Shown piece after piece: positions 22,490 to 33,274 of a stretch of DNA of 64,000 nucleotides. The translations under genes were made by a program, and so were the position numbers. How positions within the stretch are numbered: position 1 is the first letter of the stretch; the number at the start of each line of letters is the position of its first letter. Source of the DNA: Siphonodentalium dalli (lineage: Eukaryota; Mollusca; Scaphopoda; Gadilida; Siphonodentaliidae). A model generated the notes under the pieces. That model searched no databases and had not been told where the DNA came from. It saw nothing but the letters and a program-made list of their open reading frames with translations. The DNA is taken from NCBI GenBank assembly GCA_032622095.1, contig CP136066.1, positions 66,472,278 through 66,536,277 of the forward strand. The letters run 5' to 3'.

Positions 22490-23370
22490 TGATTGATTGT
22501 TTATTTGTACAATATTTACAAACATAACGCTGACAGTGAAATATTCAGAAATAAACATGAATATATTGTACAGGAGCGGCATGGCCAAAATTTCCGTCTT
22601 CCTGCCGCCCCTATTTTGGAATGAAACTTAAATAGTAAAGTGACAAGGTGAAATATAGTAACATCTAAATACATGAAAATATGAAGAAGAAAAAAACAAC
22701 AACAAATTATGCATGAATGGTGTATCCAAACCATGTACATGGTGTACATAGTATGCTGGTATATGTACTGTTGTATATGTACTGGTTGTATGTACTGGTT
22801 ATACCAACCACTCGGCCAATATGACTCTATCATAAGTGCAGTGATTATGGCTGAAATATTATAGTTTTAGACTATATGACAAAATAAGAGCATTTTTTAA
22901 GATCGCTATTCATTTTGTTCATATCCATCAGTTCTATTCACAAAGGACAAGGTTACATATTATCCAGCCGAAATGAAAGGTGAACATACCAGGCTTTTTA
23001 CTAGCAAGTAGGAATGCTGGGGCTCATGTCGGGCATTTAGGCATGACTGCACAATCTCGACAAAAGGTATTGTTGCATTTAATTTTAGACGAGTATTGCG
23101 ACAGATAATATTTTGTCAATAACGTTTTAAATCGATTTCGAAATTGTATGTTCTTGTAAATTTTGTTCAATGTCAGGGAATGTGTGTTTCGGTAACGTAT
23201 AACTAAATGCAGTTCTCGGAGTTGATGCTTTCAGACTACCAGCCTGTCGCGTATTAGCGGTTTTATAGTGAAATGTTTCGTTGAATGATTTGGGAAGATT
23301 ATCTCTGTTCCAGTCAAAAACGAACGTTGCTGCTTGAAGTTTATATAGGTCGTGAAATTTAAGAATGTTC
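22490..23370 (-). mobile_element. Insertion splitting the third glycine-rich unit
   Basis: About 880 bases separate the glycine run from the expected LNMTSEDKRKVDE end. The left edge (TTTTGATTGATTGTTTATTT) reads on the minus strand like the AATAAACAATCAATCAAAA 3' ends of LINEs. No coding domain was recognised and no target duplication was found. Confidence 0.35.
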
Positions 23371-23416
23371 TCAACTCAACATGACTAGCGAGGATAAGCG
23401 TAAGGTTGACGAGTAG
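23371..23416 (+). pseudogene. Third glycine-rich unit, 3' half
   Basis: AACATGACTAGCGAGGATAA encodes NMTSEDK, continuing RKVDE and TAG. This is a blend of the ends of exon A (DMNLEDKRNE) and exon B (DMTRKHKVDG), which supports an older third copy. Confidence 0.45.
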
Positions 23417-23419
23417 CTC

Positions 23420-24760
23420 CCATACATTGTCGCGAGACGAGCAATACAGACAATTTGATTTCCGATGATAATACAATACTAAAACTTCATGTTAGCTATA
23501 TATTTGCAACTTTTGCTAAAATCTTATCCATGTCATGCTTACATATGACTTTTATATTAAAATGAGTGATTGTGGAATTTGTAGTGTTTAATATTCTTGG
23601 GTATGTCAAATACGGGGTGAGTTTTGCGGTGGTAAGTAAGGTGTTAATTGTAATACATGATTATGGTATGTTATAATGCACTTATGCGAATATACCCCCT
23701 GAAACATCACATATTTGCGGGGGGGGGGGTAATTATCGATAGACTGTCGCAAAGTATAGACCGGTTCACCGCTTCAGTGTTAGAAAATCCTACGTGCCAA
23801 TATTGACGTCAGCTGAATTCCAAATCTCGTCCATGGCCAATACAGATCCGCTCACTGTTCCGTGTCTATTCATGACGTCACGCTTACGCAGTACATGCCT
23901 ACGACGTTACAGAGTAGATGCATAGAGTTGGCGCCCGGTGTACTGACTTCCGTTACTAGCGCGTTGCTATATCAACAAACCAGCGGCGTCGCTTTTGTTG
24001 AAATTTGACATTCAGTACATTCGCCCTGTGAACTTTCAGAAATCACAAAACACCACAGCGTTATATCCCATCAATATCATTATCTCTATATAATTTGACC
24101 AAATTTCTTGACAAGAAACCGTGACAGATACGGTGTGAAATACATCTCAATGAGTAAACAATTTTCCATTGTTTCAATTCAACTTCAAGTTCGCAGTAAA
24201 ATCAAAACGGAAATTTGTAAGGGTAAACGCATGAAGAAGACATCAGGTACATGCAAAAACTAACTGTTGTGCCTAATTATTTCAATTCGAGGTGGCAATT
24301 TTTCATCTTTATAAGCATTTTTAACGATAACAGCAATGCTATTTGAGGGACTATATTTTATCCAGCTCATTAAATTTAAAACAAATAGTCGTGAATTGGC
24401 TGACTGTTTTCTATGTCTGAACATTTCATCGATAATTACAAGCCATGTGTGTCGAGATAACGTGTTAAGTTCGAATATAATTAGGATAACAGTGTTTTGT
24501 TGTTGTTGGTGATTTCGGAAAGATACAGGGCGAATATACTGTGGCAAATACCCGTTAATTAATGGGCTCCGGCTCCACCGTCGCCCATTAACTAAATTTA
24601 GAGTTATGCCTCTTGAGTCTATTACGCGTCAACACCAAAGACCATGTGATTATCTAATTTCCCCAGCGAAAGTTCGAACAGTTCGAAACAATATCAAAAT
24701 AGTCAATAGTAATCAATAATTTAAGATGGTTATACTATCACAATTGCCCAAATAACTGTA
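23420..24760. other. No gene assigned; possible promoter at 23.8 kb
   Basis: A poly-G run lies at 23718-23728. Relatively CpG-rich sequence with two CRE sites lies at 23.8-24.0 kb. A possible tiny first exon (ATGAAGAAGACATCAG|GTACAT, around 24231) has a weak donor and I do not call it. Confidence 0.35.
23804..23880. promoter_or_regulatory. Pair of consensus CRE sites (TGACGTCA)
   Basis: TGACGTCA occurs at 23804-23811 and again at 23873-23880. Two perfect copies of an 8-base palindrome within 77 bases is unusual, and the ~150 bases after it are more CpG-rich than the surroundings. CREB/ATF binding is inferred from the word alone. Confidence 0.4.
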
Positions 24761-24762
24761 TA

Positions 24763-24764
<2 letters not shown>

Positions 24765-24821
<57 letters not shown>
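24765..24821. repeat. (TA)n microsatellite
   Basis: An uninterrupted TA run of about 55 bases. Confidence 0.98.
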
Positions 24822-24824
<3 letters not shown>

Positions 24825-24829
24825 TGATA

Positions 24830-26088
24830 TATGTTGAGTCATTGTCGACGCACACAGTGACACGCATACATAACATTTGTCGACGGTGATCACCGATGTG
24901 CGAGGAATATTCTCTAACCCAGGCCAGTGGGCAGGAGCTCGCCTTAAAAACAATTTAGGTGCAAACCAGTCGCGCGCGAGCAATTTATCGCCCGTTATGA
25001 GGAGGGGACTATACCGATTAGCTACATGTTATATAAGCGTTGCGAATATATGCTAGACTAATACTCACTGGGGGCCCACGCTCCTGCTAAATCCGTCCGA
25101 AATAGCATAATCGTCCAGTGCGCAATCGCCAGGCTGCTGTGCGTTTCCGGCCAGAGAAAGTCTATACCATGCCCAGAAATTGAGCTCAGGGAGCATAACT
25201 ATGAAAATTACGTTTTCCCCTCAAATAAAAGCCATTCTGTATATGGAAAGCGGCTCTTGGTCCGCAGGATTCATTAAACCTGAAATTCTTTGTATTTTTC
25301 CAAACCTCACGCATAATTTCCAGTGCTTTTTACTATGACAAATCCGAAAGCATTCTGAGTGGAGTATCTGCTCAATTTTACTGCAATCGTCAGTTTATTG
25401 TCATCTTGGTATTGTTTTTAATATTGCCGGTCAAAATCATTGTCAGTTTAAGTAGGGTTTAAACTTGGTTTTACGGTATAGTTAAACTAGGTTTACGGGA
25501 GTCAAACTGGGTTTTAGTGTAGTTAAACCAAGTTTTGTGATAAACTCAGTTTAAGTTTGTGGAATTCGATCTCAATTATAAACTAGGTTTTATTGACGTG
25601 ATAAAGTTATGGTAATATTACTAATTGTTTGTGGTGAATTGGCTATATAATCAACAGTATAAGCTTCGGTATATATGATTTATACGTAACATACGTCTCG
25701 AAAATATACCTTTAAATATACTTTGAAAAACATCAAAGTTAAACCACCCTAGCCCAGGTTTTACTAAAACCTAGTTTTTTGGGTTTAATTATTCGGCCGA
25801 TTTGTTTCGCCCAGTATTGATGTTGTTTCTTCGCATATATGGGAGTGTTTATTTTGAATTGGGGGAGGCGTTTATGCGCGGGCGTTTACACTCAACGTGC
25901 ATGCAGGAGAGTCTTAGTGGAATTCGGGGAGGCTATGTCGGTACTTATGAGATAATTCATACAAAATATGTGCCAGTGTGATGGATGTTTTCTTGCTATA
26001 TATGTCTGTTTGCAATTCGCTCGTTCGGATGTCGCTTTGACGGTTGAGAGCATGGAGGGATCGGACTGATCAATTTGACACGTTAGAC
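24830..26088. repeat. Intergenic, with AAACTAGGTTTAA-type word cluster
   Basis: Between 25450 and 25795 words such as GGGTTTAAACTTGGTTTTAC, TTAAACTAGGTTTACG, AACCAAGTTTTGTG and AAAACCTAGTTTTTTGGG recur in both orientations. Related words lie beyond the other side of the 8-kb element (34335-34400) and at 39785 and 40145. No gene is seen. Confidence 0.5.
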
Positions 26089-26977
26089 ACGAACATGAAT
26101 TTTGAAACTGATTCCTTATTCACAAAAAGGGTCTCTTTCGGTCAATTTGACGCATGGGTTGGTGGCCTGCCCAAATACCCACCAGAGACACCCCAGCCCT
26201 CACCCTGGTAAGGGTAACGGCCACCCTGATGGGGGAATGGAGTATGGACTATTTTGGAGAACTGTAAGGATTTCGGCCAATTTGATGGTATGGGTGAGTG
26301 CCTCGCCCCAAATAACCCATAGAAACACCCCACCCTCACATCCGGGGATACCACCGAGGTGGTGAACATGGGATACGGACCATTTTCGAGACCGGTATGG
26401 ATTTCGGCCAATTTGACGGAATGGATGGATGGCCCGCTCAAATGTCCCATAGAAACAGCCCACCCGTCAACGCTGGGGGAACCACCCCAGGAGGTGAAAA
26501 TGGGGTATGGACCTCTTTCGAGAAGGGTAAGGATTTCGGTAAATTTGATTTCAGGAGTGTGGGTAGTCCGCTCCAACTACCCCATAGAAACACCCTCACC
26601 CGGGGGTACCACCCCGAGGGGGTGAAATGGGGTATGGTCCATTTTCGAGAACGGTGGGTGGCACATCCCAAATGCCCCCCATAGAAACACCCAAACCGGG
26701 GTCCATACCCCATTTGCACCCACTCGGGTAGAACCACCCGCGGTGGGGGTGGGGTGTTTATATGGACTATATTTGAGGGCGGGCCGCCCACCATTGCCAT
26801 CATATTGGCCGAAATCATTACCGTTCTCGATAACGGTCCATACCCCATTAGTGTGGTCGTCGGGAGGTTGAACCTGGAAAAACTTGTTATAAAGCTGGTT
26901 TTGGTCTCATTTTGCGCGCAAAGGTATCAGGAATAACATATCCAAAATCCGCTAAAATCCGCCTTGGGGAAAATTCA
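26089..26977 (+). repeat. Left long terminal inverted repeat
   Basis: It contains about four units of ~131 bp in one orientation (TTTCGGYCAATTTGA at 26137, 26271, 26402, 26535) and one inverted unit from ~26690. Each unit carries CGAGAACGGT, CCCATAGAAACACCC and GTGAAAATGGGGTATGG. The innermost 110 bases (GTTATAAAGCTGGTTTTGGT, AAAATCCGCTAAAATCCGCC) are unique and match the right end in inversion. Overlapping frames on both strands are shadows of the repeat. Confidence 0.8.
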
Positions 26978-27282
26978 GGATTCAAGATGGCGTCCAAGGT
27001 GGCGGCCAACGATTATAAATATTCCCCAATCAGCATTAGTCCATTGTGAGGTTGGGGTAATGAGTTTGCTCTCGTACAAATGTCATCACGATTGACAAAG
27101 GATTCCACGGGAGTCACACTGACCAAATATCAGTCACAGAGTCAAAAGATGGCAACCAAAATGGCCGCTAAAATGACAATTATTTCTTTTGTTTATTTTG
27201 TTGATCGAAATCAGCCAGTGATGACCAGAATGAGAAATAATTCATGATTTCGACACTTGTGTGTCAAATATATAATTTATAC
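26978..27282 (-). other. 3' flank of the nuclease pseudogene inside the element
   Basis: It contains dispersed words CAAGATGGCG and AAGGTGGCGGCCAA but no coding sequence. I saw no clear polyadenylation signal. Confidence 0.4.
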
Positions 27283-27997
27283 TCAGACCTCATCCTCGTC
27301 ATCTATCATAACCTCTTCTGAATTCATGCAGCCCTCTCCACGACAATCTCCACAAGCGATAACACATTTCAGACCATGTTTGCGACATGTACACACATTG
27401 GTGTCACATGGTTTTTTGATGACATCTTACACGTGCACCGTACAAACTTGAGCAATTCGTCTGGGGCTGCATTCTGGTCAGTCATGACGGGGGAAAGATC
27501 CGCACCACGTCGTTCCCAAACCCACCCCTCAGCATTCAATACGTCATTATTCAGTGTTTTCCAAATCATCACCTGGAGATGAACTCTGAGAATGTGATAG
27601 TATGCCGCTCGTCCTGTTGGTGGGAGTTTTTGGGGCTCTAATGCAGTCTTGCTAGAAGATACCATATCCATAAACCGAAGTGTATTTAGAGAATCTTCTT
27701 TCTTATCATTACACACTACAACGAAGAGCCTCATGTCGGCCTCTCCAATGTCTTTCTGATTAGCACTATATTCCTGCATGAGTGATGATATTTTGCGAAC
27801 TTCAGCAGACTCGTTTATCTTTCTGACGATACGTGTTTTCCCATGTCCGAATATTGCAGAGGTGGTGTCACAGCCTCCCCATGCATGTGCAAACAGGATA
27901 TGGGAAGTTGTGAACTGTCCAGCCTTGCGCATGATTTCACCGATTCGCCATATGGCAGCACTGCCTTTGCCAGATTTCCGAGCATCAGATTGGAAAA

Positions 27998-28006
27998 ATA
28001 TGTCGG
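27998..28006 (+). repeat. Left target site duplication of the MITE
   Basis: ATATGTCGG, identical to 28971-28979. Removing one copy and the insert restores the reading frame of the host pseudogene. Confidence 0.9.
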
Positions 28007-28970
28007 TATGCGGCTTATACGGACCCTGGCTCTTACGGACCCTGGCTCTTACGGACCCTGGCTTTTACGGACCACCGGCTGATACGGACCCTGGCTTATA
28101 CGGACCCCGGCTCATACGGACCTCAATTAAAATATGCAATTTTCAAACTTATATTTATATATATAATTATGATTGTCTTTTTACACATATATCTGTATTA
28201 ATTGAGAATTTCGGTGATTTTTTTTTTGTGATTTTCAAACTTATATTTATGAATTTAACCGATTTTTCCTTTTTTTTTCCAACTTATATTTATGAATTTA
28301 ATATATAATTATGATTGTATTTTCACACATATATCTGTATTAATTGAGAATTTCGGTGATGTGCTGAAAAAGCATTTATTGAATCGCGTTAATTAATCTC
28401 TTCGTTGTATAAACACGCGCGTGTGATCCCTTTATGTCGTTGTATAAACAGACACGTGGTGATAAATGGTCAGTGAATGGTGATCAGGATGAATCCACTG
28501 AGTTTGGTTTGTTATGAAAACATGTTAGTAAAAACACAACTGGTATATATACAACTGATTTATTTTTTGACTGGCATAATTCCACAATGACTGCATTGAA
28601 CCTGAATGTTCTACTTGAGAGCACAACAGCTACTACTCGTCGATGAGGATAACTGCCAGCAAACTACTGAAAGAAGCCGCCAAGCTGTACGCCCCAATTT
28701 AGATAATGGTCATCTGATGTAACGTTGTTCCATTTTTGTTATCATCAGATATTTTGTTATCTCAGTATGTATGTTGTCAGTATTTTGATTTTATTTAAAT
28801 AAACATCAAAAACTTAAATTGTATATTTTAATTGAGGTCCGTATGAGCCAGGGTCCGTATAAGCCGAGGGTCCGTATAGGCCAGGGTCCGTATGAGCCGG
28901 TGGTCCGTAAAAGCCAGGGTCCGTATGAGCCAGGGTCCGTAAGAGCCAGGGTCCGTATCAGCCGGCATTC
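28007..28970. mobile_element. 964-bp MITE with tandem-repeat TIRs and 9-bp target duplication
   Basis: ATATGTCGG flanks it at 27998-28006 and 28971-28979. The ends are inverted repeats of about 125-145 bp, each made of 15-base units of the type GGACCCTGGCTCTTAC; both arms keep the same order of unit variants. The interior is AT-rich with an internal duplication (CATATATCTGTATTAATTGA twice). A 9-bp duplication with long TIRs fits Mutator-like elements. It has no transposase. It interrupts the nuclease pseudogene between HHWKSNMPTY and FFQSDARKSG. Confidence 0.9.
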
Positions 28971-28979
28971 ATATGTCGG
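28971..28979 (+). repeat. Right target site duplication of the MITE
   Basis: ATATGTCGG, identical to the copy at 27998. Confidence 0.9.
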
Positions 28980-29152
28980 CATGTTGGATTTCCAGTGATG
29001 GATCAAAAGAATAATCACATCTGTGTCGTCCGCGATAACTCTGATGTTTCTTCCATGTGATGCAAACTCTCGGGCATGAGAAACTATCAGAGTATCTGCG
29101 TCACCACTGCTGTTGTGAACTGCGTGCCCATCACCCGATAAGAGGCGGCCAA

Positions 29153-30538
29153 TCAAGTTGATGAACTGACTTTTGTTTCTCTCATTTGAGAGGAAATTTG
29201 CTGGTTATTGTGGCTCGCTGTTGTTTCAGTGACCCGAACTTCGGCACATGTTTTGCCAGATCGCCGATTGTGCTCATGATCTTTAATAGACGGGCCATGA
29301 CCATAACCATCGAACACGTTGCAACTCGAGCCATACTTTGTTCTGACGTAGTTCTGATATGGAGTGGCTACTTCCTTGTATGTTGAGTTTTTGATCAACT
29401 TCACTCTATGGAGAAGAGCTCCGCCACCAAGAACGGTCGCAATTCCCTTCTGGGAATATTCGACTTGCTGAACGGAATCAGTCAGAGCCTTCGCTAACTG
29501 TGATTTTGCTGGTGTTCGCATTGATTGATCTTTGAACAGAGAAGTTGGTATGGTCGTCAATTCGTAAGAAAAAACCTTCACCATACTTTCCTCACTCTGT
29601 GCGATAGCTATCAGTCGTGAGAACAACAGCGTTGGATTGAATTGAACTCGCTCGTTATCAACTCGAATCCCGGGATACAGATGATCCAGAGACTTTATGT
29701 GATTTTTCCTTTTAATTGATGCCTCAGTGATGGTCAAATTGTCAAGTTTTCTCTGGATTGTTTGGCCAACACTCTCAGAATCGGAACAATTCGCGACATC
29801 AGTTCCATTGGACGTTAGCCCCGATGACAACGCACGGAGTTTCTTCGCATTGGCATCAAAGGTGTCGTGGTCATCAAACCAGGTTTGCAAACTAACCATA
29901 TCATCGAAATCACGCTTTCGCCTAGATTCTCCCATTTCAATGTGCTGATCACTGGTACTATGTCGCATTTTGGTCAACTCGGTCATTGTATCGTGTATCT
30001 CTGCACATCTGTGCATACTGAGTATCCACTGCAAACGTACCGTTTCTGTCAGTCCTCTACCTCGAGTTAACCCACCTCGACTCTTGATAGATCTCATCAG
30101 TACTTGTTCAACAATAAGATCGGTTGATAACCCCGCCCAGAATCTGCTACTTCTACGGGCTACATGGTAGCCATGTTCCTCAAAACACTGATGTACACAA
30201 GGATGCTTCACTGGTAATTCTAGCATCATTTGGAGATAAAGTCTGCAGCTCTTTGCGTAATTTATATCACCAGTGGCTGCGAAGAGGTTCAGCATCTTCC
30301 CTACTGTTACAATATGCAGATTCCAATCCCCTGTTCGCTCAGCACGGATGAAGTTCTTTAGGGTTTGCACATAATCCATATACTGCACCCACAATTTTGC
30401 TGTGAGGGATTCTTTGACAAGCAGTGATTTATAACAATTGATACATTGCTCGAGCTTCAACAGTTCAGTTGAGTCCACAGCCGCGGATATAGGAACACCA
30501 ATTTCACTCTCTTCGCGCAGTTTTTGTATTCTGTCCAT
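29153..30538 (-). pseudogene. RAERTGDW to VFDG part of the nuclease pseudogene (461 codons)
   Basis: An open frame in which FIRAERTGDWNLH, GDINYAKSCRLYLQ, RSSRFWAGLSTDL, KSRGGLTRGRGLTETVRLQW and MHRCAEIHDTM identify the family. GGGALLHRV, then CNVFDGYGHGPSIKDHEHNR near the end, corresponds to the N (XPG-N) part of FEN1-like nucleases, with Asp in VFDG as the likely metal ligand. A TAG eight bases upstream of its first ATG shows that the frame once continued upstream. A one-base shift near 29200 separates it from FLSNERNKSQFINLI and the rest of the nuclease. Confidence 0.75.
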
Positions 30539-31019
30539 TTCACTCTAGTGCATTGTGCCCATCGTGTTTTCACCAACAACGTGTACATCACCCTGTTGCA
30601 CGTGTGAGGCTTCTATGTCATCTTGTTCCAGTACCGATTCGATGTCCGCAGAACTGCCGTCCTTTTCAACTGGGACAACTTCAGCTATCAACTTATTGAA
30701 AAGCGCATTCAACTAGGTAGTGACCACGCAATGCCCTCGACACTGCCTTTCCAGATATCATATAGGTCACTGTGTTCTGACCGTACACTTTCTCCAAAGC
30801 TTCTTCTAACCCGACCCCTTCATCATCGAACCGATACTCCACATGAAGCTCATTACAGTGTGAAATCCGCCCAGCCTACACCCTATGTTCATCGACTTAG
30901 AACTTATTATGTTTACAGCCTTGAACCACAACGGCTGGTCGAAAGTGATACATGGCGTGTGGATGTTCAATCTACGTGCCTGTTCCTCAACATAAATGAG
31001 TGTAGAATAAATGGAATCG

Positions 31020-32168
31020 TCATCTGACGGATTCAGATCGATGATGGAAATGAACAGAACATCTGATTTCAGCGGTCAGAGTGTCGTCCTGCGAGTAAGC
31101 ACTTTGCATGAAACCTGACCAGTTCGCGCTAGGTTTTTCACTCTTACTGAAAAAGCATGCCCAGTGCCACAGCAGATCTGTGCTGAGGTCAGATGGGAGG
31201 GTATAGGGTGTGGCCAAACGAAGAAGAGGTTTCAGTTTGATATTGGAAATTCCTTTGCCAATAACATCAACATATTGGGAGATGGACACTCCTTTGTTCT
31301 TCACGAGCTCATCAACCCTCACCCGCTTTTGTCTCATGATTACACGCGATTTCATGTTCAGTGCTAATTGATTCATGGGTGCAGATATTGCAATTATCCC
31401 CATTCCATGGAAGGTCCCCCTGCCATCTAGAGTTGCTATGTTGTGGTCGACATTATCTGCCAGCCACTGAACGAAGGCACCGGGTTCACAGTCAGTTAGT
31501 ATTTGACTGGGCGTTTCGGTCTGAATGACGGATTGCTTGTACCTCTCAACTTCATCGTGGGTAACAGAGAATCCCAACCGGGATAACTCGTTCACTAGCC
31601 ATTTGAAACCAAACACATGGTCCATTTCTACACCCAGTCCAAACAGCGTTGGTGTTATAACCGAACGTGGACGAGCACCCTGTACAAGGGAATGACCGAT
31701 GTTATTCTGCTTGACATCGGACGGAATTAAAATCTTTAGTAGGCTTTGCAGGTGATTCTGGATCCAATTTCGCCCCTGACTAATACTAGATATAGCGTCA
31801 CTGGGTGGATAAGATTCGCGACTGTAATCGGCCTCCCTTATTTGTGCTTTTATTATTCTTGCTGCAGTCAAGATAATCCTGTCTGCCTCCTCATCTAAAT
31901 CCTGTGTTTTATCAGTGTACCACTTTTCATTTATAATGAATTTGGCCATATTTCGAAAACAAATGAAATCCTTCCGTACCGTAACCTCGGCGAAGAAAAT
32001 GAATTCTGCATAGTATTCCTCTAAGTTACCTTTCAAACTTTTAATAGTATAAACCTCTGACTCGCCTGCTAATTTAACCATTCTGCAATGTAACTCACTA
32101 ACAGTGTAAAATTCAGCACCATTTTCTGTCTCGAGCCAATTACAAATCGTTTCGAACCAATATTTCAT
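31020..32168 (-). pseudogene. Central domain of the nuclease pseudogene (382 codons)
   Basis: The longest clean part of the front half: WFETICNWLE, HCRMVKLAG, FIINEKWYTD, QGARPRS, FGLGVEMDHVFG, WLADNVDHNIATLDGRG and FHGMGIIA. These blocks are typical of the GCDTTS family and have no assigned function. The frame is lost near 31075; the IDLNPSDDD and TFDQPLW blocks that should follow lie in another frame at 30830-31070. Confidence 0.7.
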
Positions 32169-32694
32169 ACCCTGATCTGATCTGCTACCAAGTCAATGCA
32201 CCCTTGAATGCGCTTCTCCACGTCATATGCTAAAGCATCCTGTCTATGCGCACAGCAGTGTACGAGCTTGTCCCTGAAAGGGATGGTCTCTACATGGCTC
32301 ATTGGTGTGGACCTATCTGGGTGTCTAACATCAGTGCTTGTATGAACTCCACATATTAAGCAGTCTTCTGCTATATTGATTGGCGTTGCATCAGATCGTA
32401 GTCTTTTCGCTTCTGAAACCACCAAATTATCTTGCGTCTTTCATTTTGTGTCGGTAAAATCTCTCCGGCAACCTACATGCACCAGCACTTTGTCGACAGG
32501 CGTCACCTGGCTGCGCGCGGTGAGGTATTGTTTCAAATTATATGTCGCCCCCGTTGTCCGCAAAAGCTCATGAGAGTCACAATACCTTTTGCCCCCACCT
32601 TTACCGGTGGATCATTAACAAAATCAAAACCACATATGACACAGAGGTCTTCAACTGGGTTAAGCTCCTCGCCGACGGTAAGATTGTCAGCCAT
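32165..32694 (-). pseudogene. N-terminal part of the nuclease pseudogene
   Basis: This begins with the first ATG and shows CVICG, a segment GCRRDFTDT one frame over, a TGA near 32444 in place of a sense codon, and CLICG followed by EKRIQGCIDLVA. The two Cys pairs may have bound metal. At 32170 the frame breaks and the residues that usually follow CIDLVA in related proteins seem to be missing, suggesting a small deletion. Confidence 0.65.
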
Positions 32695-33274
32695 TATCAA
32701 CAATGAGAAATGAAATAGAGCGAGAATAAATATGCAATAATAAAACAGAACACGAGAACAATGAATGAAGCAATCAAATTAACCAAAACAAATCTCCTGC
32801 GTACGTTGTCACCGTTAGGTTTCAACAGGAAACATGTGTCCGACTCCTAAAAAAGCTACTTTTACAACTTTCACAATTAGAGATACAAAATCGAAGTGAT
32901 ATATTAGAAACAACTGAACAATGTGACTTGTGGTTTGCACAACTGCAGTGAAGTGCGTTATGTTGTTCTATGATAACTCTTTATCACTGGAGCGCACACA
33001 TGGCTTATTGTGGTGTTTTCCTCCAACGCTCACAAAACGCTCTTTATGTATGGTGCGCACGCATGCCTTGGTATTTTACTCAACGCTCTTTATTGGTGGG
33101 GGCAAATATGGCTTACACTGTGGTGGGTCATGTTATCGTATCATCATATGACAATTATCCATGCGAACTTGCCACGCATAAGTGGTTTGCGAGCTAACAC
33201 AAGTAAACAGTTTGTATTTATCTGCATTACGAAATTGTGTGGCATAATGACGAAACGTCCTGTATTCAAATGAC
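32695..33274 (-). promoter_or_regulatory. 5' flank and possible promoter of the nuclease gene
   Basis: On the minus strand two ATAAAGAGCGTT boxes (33093-33082 and 33047-33036) lie about 340-390 bases before the ATG. The same box is found in the Helitrons and in the inverted repeat at 37.6/38.7 kb. TATA-like use is inference. Confidence 0.35.

Larger units (their letters stand above)
27283..32694 (-). pseudogene. GCDTTS-family XPG/FEN1-like nuclease with CXC tail (dead copy)
   Basis: A single intronless gene can be followed on the minus strand from ATG at 32694 to TGA at 27283. The N-terminal third has cysteine pairs (CVICG, CLICG). The middle holds blocks known from a large multicopy family of uncharacterised invertebrate proteins (FGLGVEMDH, DGRGTFHGMGIIA, FRLGGFHT-like, FIRAERTGDWNLH, RGGLTRGRG). 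Then come motifs in FEN1/XPG order: VFDGYG..KDHEHNRR, GDADTLIV, ADDTD and GCDTTSAIFGHGK. The family name and multicopy nature are from knowledge; the nuclease reading is mine. The end is cysteine-rich (CTCRKHGLKC, CGDCRGEGC). Lesions: frameshifts near 32545, 32170, 31075, 30825, 30685, 29200 and 27413, stops near 32444 and 30546, and a 964-bp insertion. Confidence 0.8.

Noticed and set aside
26102-26936. Overlapping frames on both strands in the left arm
   Set aside because: All are shadows of the ~131-bp terminal repeat units, and the frames break where units differ.
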